DNA of 12,302 nucleotides from positions 1 to 12,302 of the forward strand of contig VSND01000096.1 of NCBI GenBank assembly GCA_009774145.1, in the 5' to 3' direction. The stretch is from Lachnospiraceae bacterium (lineage in GTDB: Bacteria > Bacillota > Clostridia > Lachnospirales > Lachnospiraceae). Below the pieces are notes generated by a model. That model made no database searches. It saw nothing but the letters and a program-made list of their open reading frames with translations, and was not told the DNA's origin. Of this stretch, positions 7,090 to 12,302 are shown piece by piece. Position 1 is the first letter of the stretch; each line of letters starts with the position of its first letter. A program made the position numbers and the translations under genes.

Positions 7090-8211
7090 TTATTTGAGCA
7101 ATGCTTCGCTGACCTTCATCAGCTCATCCCGGATCTGAATATGCTGCGGACAGACTTCCTCACATTTTCCGCACTGGACACATTCGTCCGCGTGTCTGCG
7201 GCCATGACCGCTCACGAGCCAGTCCTCCTGATGTTTTGCCGCCCCCGGATCCCGGTAGAGCGTCAGATAATTCATGGCTGTGAAAGAACCGGAGATTCCA
7301 ATTCCCTGCGGACAGACCTTGGCACAGTAATTGCAGGAAGTACACGGGATCAGCGGGATCTTCTTCAGCTCTTCCTGTGCCTGTACAAGCGTCTTCTTCT
7401 GTTCTTCCGTAAGGCCGGTAAAGGTCTTCATATAAGACAGATTGTCTTTCATCTGTGCCACATTGCTCATTCCGGACAGGACTGTGATAACGCCTTCCAG
7501 ATCCGCCGCAAAACGAATCGCCCAGGAGGCTGCAGAGCTCTCCGGCTCGGCTGCCTTCAGAATCTGCGCCACTGACTCCGGCGGCGTCGCCAGCATTCCG
7601 CCCTTGACCGGTTCCATGATGATTACGGATTTTCCATGTTTTTGCGCCACTTCATAGCAGGCCCTGGACTGTACCGCCGGATTTTCCCAGTCTGCATAGT
7701 TGATCTGGAGCTGGACAAATTCCACCTCCGGATGCGCTGTCAGAAGTTCCTCCAGTTCTTCCGGAGTGGAATGGAAGGAAAATCCCACATGGCGGACCAG
7801 ACCTGCCTTCTTCTTCTCCTGCACCCAGCTCCACATATCATATTCATCAAAATAACGGGTCCTGCCTTCCCCCAGGTTATGTAAAAGATAAAAATCAAAA
7901 TATCCTGCTCCGGTCTGCGCCAGAGACGTATCAAACTGTGCACAGGCTTCTTCCTTCGTCTTACAGTTGATCCACGCCGCATTCTTGGTGGCAAGCTGGA
8001 AGCGTTCCCTCGGGTAGCGCTCCACCAGCGCCTGACGGATGGCATCTTCGCTTCCGGCATATGCCCATGCCGTGTCAAAATAGGTAAAGCCTGCCTCCAT
8101 GAACAGGTCCACCATTTCCTTTACCTGCTCCACATCAACAGCGCCATCCTTCTGCGGCAGACGCATAAGGCCAAAGCCAAGTTTTCTGACGGTTTCCAAT
8201 GATTTATTCAT
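7090..8211 (-). CDS. Aldo/keto reductase with C-terminal 4Fe-4S ferredoxin domain
   Basis: A 373-aa oxidoreductase of the COG1453-like group. Residues 8-280 form an AKR barrel with the usual catalytic set: Asp46 in FDTAWAY, Tyr51, Lys76 in ATKNA and His111 in LLHN. Residues 285-360 add two ferredoxin-type Cys groups (Cys290/293/296/300 and Cys344/347/350/354, the latter in CVQCGKCEEVCP), enough for two 4Fe-4S clusters. The enzyme should be cytoplasmic and couple NAD(P)H or ferredoxin-type electrons to a carbonyl substrate; the substrate cannot be told. Start: ATG at 8211 with AGGAGG 7-8 nt upstream. It is transcribed divergently from the MerR-type gene and its promoter has MerR-type geometry, so it is the likely target of that regulator. 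A leader of about 150 nt precedes the gene. Confidence 0.93.
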   Translation of the reverse strand: MNKSLETVRKLGFGLMRLPQKDGAVDVEQVKEMVDLFMEAGFTYFDTAWAYAGSEDAIRQALVERYPRERFQLATKNAAWINCKTKEEACAQFDTSLAQTGAGYFDFYLLHNLGEGRTRYFDEYDMWSWVQEKKKAGLVRHVGFSFHSTPEELEELLTAHPEVEFVQLQINYADWENPAVQSRACYEVAQKHGKSVIIMEPVKGGMLATPPESVAQILKAAEPESSAASWAIRFAADLEGVITVLSGMSNVAQMKDNLSYMKTFTGLTEEQKKTLVQAQEELKKIPLIPCTSCNYCAKVCPQGIGISGSFTAMNYLTLYRDPGAAKHQEDWLVSGHGRRHADECVQCGKCEEVCPQHIQIRDELMKVSEALLK

Positions 8212-8342
8212 GTCTGTCTCCTCCTGCTGATCTCCTGCTGCCGCCTCTCCGGTGTTCGAAATCCGCCGGTTACATCCCTCCTGCCCGGCACAGAAGGAAT
8301 CAGGGCATCTTTGAACATGGTACAGGCGTTCGCGTTTCAGGT
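8212..8342 (-). promoter_or_regulatory. 5' leader of the aldo/keto reductase mRNA
   Basis: This 131-bp stretch between the promoter region and the reductase ATG has no gene. It holds the ribosome binding site (AGGAGG about 8 nt before 8211). I see no riboswitch-like fold. Confidence 0.4.
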
Positions 8343-8370
8343 TGCACGAAGCTGAACTTCGTATTATAAT
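8343..8370 (+). promoter_or_regulatory. Probable merR-gene promoter with second dyad
   Basis: A perfect TATAAT at 8365-8370 lies 16 bp after a poor -35, TTGCAC at 8343-8348. A 6-bp perfect inverted repeat, ACGAAG/CTTCGT (8346-8362), fills the spacer and may be a second operator for autoregulation. Its -10 box lies two bases from the reductase -10 box on the other strand, so the promoters overlap face to face. Confidence 0.5.
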
Positions 8371-8371
8371 C

Positions 8372-8402
8372 AGTATAACAGCCTCGTGTAACTCGAAGTC
8401 AA
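8372..8402 (-). promoter_or_regulatory. MerR-type promoter and operator of the aldo/keto reductase
   Basis: On the minus strand TTGACT (8402-8397) and TATACT (8377-8372) are separated by 19 bp, the over-long spacer that MerR-family activators correct by twisting DNA. The spacer region holds an imperfect dyad, CTTCGAGT/ACACGAGG (8398-8382), similar in layout to known MerR-family operators such as that of SoxR. The adjacent MerR gene is the obvious regulator. Confidence 0.75.
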
Positions 8403-8446
8403 TAGCTTTTTGTTATTTATTATATTTTCTTACGAAGGAGAAAACC

Positions 8447-8875
8447 ATGGAGTATACCCTGAAGCAGTTCGCCGGTATGTTTCATACCACCGAACATACC
8501 ATACGTTATTATACCGATATTCACCTGCTCCCATGCCGGCGGGACAAGTCCAATCATCGTGTATTTGATGAAGAATCCGTCAACTGGATGCGCGGCATCA
8601 CCTATCTGAAACGCTGCGGCGCTTCTCTGAAGGATATTCAGGAATACTGCCGCCTGTGCCGTCTGGAAGAATCAGAAGCAAACTTAAGGGCAAGATACCG
8701 GATTATTTTAAGGCAGCACGAACAGGCGCAGAAAAAGGCAGAAGAGGCAAAAGCCACTGCTGCCTACATGGAACAAAAAGTAAAGCATTATGAGGATATT
8801 CTGGCCGGGCTCATTCCCGACGATATGAATCCCGGCAGCTGGCCGAAGAAAACTAGGTCCAAAGCCCCTGTATAG
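8447..8875 (+). CDS. MerR family transcriptional regulator
   Basis: A 142-aa regulator. Residues 2-22 form the winged-helix HTH (YTLKQFAGMFHTTEHTIRYY), followed by the wing and the VNWMRGITYLKRCGASLKDI helix. A charged coiled coil at about 78-118 would form the antiparallel dimer interface. The C-terminal tail is short, with no ligand domain. That fits the small-effector or redox-sensing MerR types, such as the AdhR/NmlR-like regulators that often sit beside aldo/keto reductases. Cysteines at 30, 57, 69 and 71 could be sensing residues; this is inference, and Cys57 does not align with the AdhR Cys52 position as far as I can judge. Start chosen at ATG 8447 because AAGGAG lies 6 nt upstream; the upstream in-frame extension covers the promoter. 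It should act on the overlapping divergent promoters. Confidence 0.9.
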   Translation: MEYTLKQFAGMFHTTEHTIRYYTDIHLLPCRRDKSNHRVFDEESVNWMRGITYLKRCGASLKDIQEYCRLCRLEESEANLRARYRIILRQHEQAQKKAEEAKATAAYMEQKVKHYEDILAGLIPDDMNPGSWPKKTRSKAPV

Positions 8876-8913
8876 ATTCTGAGATTGACAGGAACCGGTT
8901 CCGAATGCCTCTG

Positions 8914-9747
8914 CTATGTTTCCTGCTCCGCTGATACCCGCTGTATATGCATGGCAAGATACCCGATCTCTACCGGATCCAGAGGCTTCTTCAGATACTT
9001 CTCCAGGCGTCCGCACACGGTGGACGCCATACGGAACTCATCCGGAAATTTTATGGACATGTAATCATTCATGTCCAGCTTCAGCTTCTCGCCCCTGATG
9101 GCACGCGCCGCCATATACCGCACATGGTTCATAAGACGGTTGTAGGACAGGGACATCACATCTATGGATGCCCCTGTCTCCGTCTCTACAAGCTGAATAC
9201 ATTCCCGGACAGTACGGGCGATCTGCATGGACAGCGCCACATTCTCATCCTCAATGGCAGAATGGATATGAAGTGCAACATAGCCCACTTCATGCTCATC
9301 AATCTCCACCTGCAGCCTTGCCTTCAGGATCGGAATGATGCATTCTGCCGTTTTGTATTCCATATGAAACAACGCCCGGATATCGCCCGTCAGCGGATTG
9401 CTGATCTGTTCCTGATTCTGTATCCGCTTCACTGCGAAAGCGATATGGTCTGCCATGGGAAAAAGTATGCTCCAGTCAATCTTCCCGAAGATCCGCTCTC
9501 CTTCTTTTAACACCTCTTCTGCAATCTCCAGAAAGACCGGATCCATCCCCTTCACAAGCTCCATAACGGAACCCCGTTCCGATTTCTCATGAAGCGAATA
9601 GACGGTGCACCCTTCCGGCGCTTCCATTCTTTCACTGACTTTCTTTCCAAATCCGATTCCCTTCCCGATCAGGAGGTATTCCTGATTGTCCTCCATGCCG
9701 ATGACGATCACCGTATTATGGTTCAACGCCTTCTTTACTCTGAACAT
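8914..9747 (-). CDS. BglG/LicT/GlcT-family PTS antiterminator
   Basis: A 277-aa RNA-binding antiterminator. Residues 1-56 are the CAT RNA-binding domain. PRD1 spans about 65-170 with His101 and His160 (H162 nearby). PRD2 spans about 171-277 with His208 and His267. These four positions agree closely with the phosphorylated histidines of Bacillus LicT (100, 159, 207, 269), so both regulatory domains appear intact. When its cognate PTS permease is transporting, the protein should be dephosphorylated on PRD1, dimerise and bind the RAT in the ptsG leader, blocking the terminator there. It lies 25 bp after the ptsG stop, with GGGGGAG upstream of ATG 9747, so it should be co-transcribed with its own target. 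Sugar specificity (glucose as in GlcT, or another) cannot be read from the sequence. Confidence 0.92.
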   Translation of the reverse strand: MFRVKKALNHNTVIVIGMEDNQEYLLIGKGIGFGKKVSERMEAPEGCTVYSLHEKSERGSVMELVKGMDPVFLEIAEEVLKEGERIFGKIDWSILFPMADHIAFAVKRIQNQEQISNPLTGDIRALFHMEYKTAECIIPILKARLQVEIDEHEVGYVALHIHSAIEDENVALSMQIARTVRECIQLVETETGASIDVMSLSYNRLMNHVRYMAARAIRGEKLKLDMNDYMSIKFPDEFRMASTVCGRLEKYLKKPLDPVEIGYLAMHIQRVSAEQET

Positions 9748-9772
9748 ACTTTTCTCCCCCGCAGGCTGTCAG

Positions 9773-11920
9773 TCAGCCTTCATATGTGTCTACTGCATAC
9801 AGCGCGTCTCCTGCCTGAACGGCGCCCGTCTTCAGCAGACGGATCTTCTGATTATCAGACAGCTCTGTACAGAGCACCGGCGAAGCCAGCGACGGCGCGT
9901 TTTTCTTCAGAAATTCCAGATCCAGCTTCATGAGCAGATCGCCCTTTTTCACCCTGTCGCCGTTGTTTACAAAGACTTCAAATCCCTGCCCGTTCAGATT
10001 CACCGTATCGATCCCCATGTGAAGCAGCATGGCAATCCCGGACGCCGTCTCAAATCCAATGGCATGTTTTGTATCAAATACAAAGCTCACTTCTCCGTCT
10101 TCCGGCGCCCGTACCTCTGCATCCTCTGGAATCACCATGGCGCCGTCACCCATCATCCGGCCTGCAAATGCCTCATCCGGCGTCTCGGACAGGTCAGCCG
10201 CCGTTCCGTTGACCGGACTGTAAATCGTAACTGACTTTACGACCTTACCTGCCGCCTTCTTTTTGTCCGGCGCTGCTTTCTCTTCACCGGCATTTCCAGC
10301 CGGAATGTATTCCTCATCCGGCGCGGTCTCCAGATAGTCTTCCAGATTGGACTTGACTACTGTAACACGCGGACCATAGATCACCTGCACGCCGTTTCCT
10401 TTGTGCACCACGCCGGATGCTCCGGTGGATTTTAGCAGGGCGTCATCCACCAGCTCGGATTTATGAACGGTACAGCGAAGCCTGGTGGCACAGCAGTCCA
10501 CATCCGAGATGTTTCTCTTTCCGCCAAGTCCCCTGCAGATGGCTGCAGACAGTTCATCCTCCTCTGACCCGGCAGCATCTGCTCCTGCACCGCCTTTTTT
10601 CCGTGCATCCACATCACTTCTGCGGTACAGTTTTACTTCCTCACTGTCATCGCGTCCCGGCGTCTTCAGGTCCATCTTTGCAATCAAAAAGGAAAACAGG
10701 AAATAATACACTGCAAAATAGAATATGCCTACAATCACGATCCAGATCCAGCTGGTCTTTGCATTGCCCTGCAGGATACCAAACAGGAACATATCAATCA
10801 GTCCGCCCGAGAATGTCATGCCTACGCCTACGTGAAACACATGCATCAGCATATACGCAAGTCCGGCAAATATACAGTGGATCGCATACAGAAGCGGCGC
10901 CACGAACAGGAAGGTAAATTCCAGAGGTTCCGTGATTCCGGTCAGCATGGAAGTCAGTGCTGCAGACAGCAGAAGGCCTGCCACTGCTTCTTTTTTCTCC
11001 GGCTTTGCCACCTTGTACATGGCAAGAGCAGCTCCCGGAAGGCCGAAGATCATAAGCGGAAATTTACCGGTCATGAACCGGGTAGCAGACACTGCAAAAT
11101 GCTCCACGGTCGGATCCGCCAGCTGTGCAAAGAAAATATTCTGTGCGCCTTCCACCATACGTCCGCCCACTTCCATAGTTCCGCCAAGAGCCGTCTGCCA
11201 GAACGGAAGATAGAATACATGATGAAGTCCAAAAGGAATCAGCGCGCGTTCCATCAGACCGTACACCCAGGTTCCCACATAACCGGACTCCAGCACCACA
11301 CCGCCGACTGCATAGATCCCCTGCTGGATCACCGGCCAGATAAAGAACATAAGAATACCGACGACCGTATAGGCAAGTCCGCTGACAATCGGCACAAATC
11401 TCGTACCACCGAAAAAGGACAGTACCTGAGGCAGCTCAATTTTGTAAAACTGGTTGTGAAGAGCCGATACTCCAAGTCCCACGATAATACCGCCGAACAC
11501 GCCCATCTGCAGAGAAGTGATGCCAACAACCGACGTCGTTGCGCCCTCGAGCATGGCTTCTGGTCCGCCGTGGTTTACGATCATGGCTCCGATGGAAGCA
11601 TGCATGATAAAAAATGCAATCGCAGCAGACAGAGCCGCCACCTCTTTTTCCTTTTTTGCCATGCCGATGGCCACACCCATGGCGAAAATAATGGGAAGAT
11701 TCGTAAATACAATATCGCCCGCCGCGCTCATGACCTGAAGGATGGCATTGCATACCGTCCCCGGGCCCATGATTCCCATCAGTCCATAAGTCGTCAGCAT
11801 CGTCTCGTTGGTAAAGGAGCCGCCTACACCAAGCAGCAGACCTGCCACCGGCAGAATCGCAATCGGAAGCATAAAAGATCTTCCCACACGCTGCAGTACA
11901 CCAAAAATCTTGTCTTTCAT
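9773..11920 (-). CDS. ptsG: PTS glucose-type permease, subunits IICBA
   Basis: A 715-aa fused phosphotransferase permease in the order IIC, IIB, IIA. Residues 1 to about 425 are the hydrophobic IIC channel (for example FTNLPIIFAMGVAIGMA, GLPGAALAMYKVAKPE and TGITEPLEFTFLFVAPLLYA). A charged linker follows. IIB (about 455-535) carries the phosphocysteine motif CATRLR at Cys477. IIA (about 565-715) carries the histidine pair His619 (TKHAIGF) and phospho-acceptor His634 (LLHMGIDTV). All phospho-relay residues are present, so the protein should take phosphate from HPr and phosphorylate its sugar during uptake. The sequence is of the glucose/GlcNAc superfamily and looks most like Firmicutes PtsG, but a maltose- or GlcNAc-type substrate is not excluded. 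Start: ATG 11920 with AGGAGGG upstream. Expression is controlled by the RAT/terminator in its leader. Confidence 0.9.
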   Translation of the reverse strand: MKDKIFGVLQRVGRSFMLPIAILPVAGLLLGVGGSFTNETMLTTYGLMGIMGPGTVCNAILQVMSAAGDIVFTNLPIIFAMGVAIGMAKKEKEVAALSAAIAFFIMHASIGAMIVNHGGPEAMLEGATTSVVGITSLQMGVFGGIIVGLGVSALHNQFYKIELPQVLSFFGGTRFVPIVSGLAYTVVGILMFFIWPVIQQGIYAVGGVVLESGYVGTWVYGLMERALIPFGLHHVFYLPFWQTALGGTMEVGGRMVEGAQNIFFAQLADPTVEHFAVSATRFMTGKFPLMIFGLPGAALAMYKVAKPEKKEAVAGLLLSAALTSMLTGITEPLEFTFLFVAPLLYAIHCIFAGLAYMLMHVFHVGVGMTFSGGLIDMFLFGILQGNAKTSWIWIVIVGIFYFAVYYFLFSFLIAKMDLKTPGRDDSEEVKLYRRSDVDARKKGGAGADAAGSEEDELSAAICRGLGGKRNISDVDCCATRLRCTVHKSELVDDALLKSTGASGVVHKGNGVQVIYGPRVTVVKSNLEDYLETAPDEEYIPAGNAGEEKAAPDKKKAAGKVVKSVTIYSPVNGTAADLSETPDEAFAGRMMGDGAMVIPEDAEVRAPEDGEVSFVFDTKHAIGFETASGIAMLLHMGIDTVNLNGQGFEVFVNNGDRVKKGDLLMKLDLEFLKKNAPSLASPVLCTELSDNQKIRLLKTGAVQAGDALYAVDTYEG

Positions 11921-12098
11921 GAAATCCCTCCTGACTTTAATCCCGCTTCAGCCCGACGGTATCCCTGTTCCGGAAAGAACTCCGGTTCATCCGTGTTCTG
12001 AAATTCTGCCGGGCATTCTGCGGGCTTTTGCTGTTTCAAAGGATGTTTTGCACATTTTCACATTTATCATATCCGCGGTGCACCGATTTTACGCATAG
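11921..12098 (-). promoter_or_regulatory. ptsG leader between attenuator and start codon
   Basis: About 178 nt separate the terminator from the ptsG ATG. The stretch carries the strong ribosome binding site (AGGAGGG) just before 11920. I see no second T-tailed hairpin, no clear catabolite-response element and no small ORF with a convincing start. Confidence 0.4.
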
Positions 12099-12151
12099 AA
12101 AAAGGCATCAATATGCATAAACATCCCTTGGTTTTATGCATAGTTAATGCC
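12099..12151 (-). terminator. Intrinsic attenuator terminator in the ptsG leader
   Basis: On the minus strand GGCATTAA + TATGCATAAA pairs with TTTATGCATA + TTGATGCC, about 18 bp with one bulged C and one G-T pair, closing an 11-nt loop and followed by TTTTT. The 5' arm starts inside the RAT hairpin, so the two structures exclude each other. Confidence 0.9.
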
Positions 12152-12170
12152 TGCTTCCCAGTTACATACT
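12142..12170 (-). promoter_or_regulatory. Ribonucleic antiterminator (RAT) for the LicT/GlcT-type protein
   Basis: The minus strand holds GTAACTGGGAAGCAGGCATT within a 29-nt imperfect hairpin bounded by AGT/ACT. It matches the core of known RATs (GTTACTG...GCAGGCA) for the BglG/SacY/LicT family. Its 3' half (GCAGGCATTAAC) contains the first nine bases of the terminator's 5' arm, as expected for a protein-stabilised antiterminator. The linked antiterminator gene at 8914-9747 is the expected ligand. Confidence 0.85.
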
Positions 12171-12180
12171 ATGTGTTTAA

Positions 12181-12209
12181 AAAATAACATGTCTGACAAA
12201 ATTTGTCAA
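12181..12209 (-). promoter_or_regulatory. ptsG promoter (sigma-A type)
   Basis: On the minus strand TTGACA (12209-12204) and TATTTT (12186-12181) are 17 bp apart, with a TGn extension before the -10. Transcription would start near 12175, placing the RAT at the very 5' end of the mRNA. A 15-bp near-perfect palindrome, TGACAAATTTTGTCA (12208-12194), overlaps the -35 and could be an operator or chance. Confidence 0.75.
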
Positions 12210-12302
12210 GACGATTCTTTGATATTTCCACGGCAAACGCAAGCTTTTCCCTTCTCAAGTGGCATTAATTCGGCACTATGATTCAATACCTGTATTCAGT
12301 CC

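Noticed and set aside
10832..12001. 389-aa + strand ORF antisense to ptsG
   Set aside because: Its His/Arg/Ser-rich composition is that of a shadow frame; the opposite strand encodes a complete PTS permease and there is no ribosome binding site.

Overview
The window looks like chromosomal DNA from a gut-type Clostridia, most likely a Lachnospiraceae. The reasons are a G+C content near 50% by eye, strong AGGAGG-type ribosome binding sites, a cytoplasmic Csp-like subtilase, a LicT/GlcT-type PTS antitermination unit and a VgrG-containing operon of the kind common in Firmicutes. The species cannot be fixed from the sequence. Every gene except the MerR-type regulator is on the minus strand.

Left part (45-4971, minus strand): what remains of a contractile-injection-system (CIS) accessory operon. 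Its order is a ParA-like ATPase fragment, an Hsp70/actin-fold ATPase, a 258-aa protein with a tail-fibre-like N-terminal part, and a VgrG-like spike. Gaps are 15-35 bp. Two points are broken. The VgrG locus is an out-of-frame join of two paralogous VgrG genes: the HSRM...FQD/N segment occurs twice in tandem, in two frames, and the join lies on a short stretch that can be read as either end of the repeat unit. The ParA gene stops being ParA-like after about 49 residues and runs out of frame into the Hsp70-like gene. Both joins lie on the same 9-mer, CTGGAATGC on the + strand.

Middle (4972-7045): an upstream region, then a 172-bp MITE-like element (5164-5335) with 26-bp terminal inverted repeats and an internal perfect hairpin. 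The element supplies the last eight codons and the stop of an intact-looking S8 subtilase gene. A strong intrinsic terminator at 7013-7045 closes the next unit.

Right-centre (7090-8875): an aldo/keto reductase with a C-terminal two-cluster ferredoxin domain, divergent from a MerR-family regulator. The reductase promoter has the 19-bp spacer and spacer dyad typical of MerR-activated promoters. The two -10 boxes lie almost back to back, so the two promoters overlap.

Right end (8914-12302): a glucose-type PTS IICBA permease gene followed by its probable BglG/LicT-family antiterminator. Upstream lie an extended -10 promoter, a ribonucleic antiterminator (RAT) hairpin and an overlapping intrinsic terminator, which together form an inducer-controlled leader switch. 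The sugar-bound permease should relieve negative phosphorylation of the antiterminator, which then binds the RAT and lets transcription enter ptsG.
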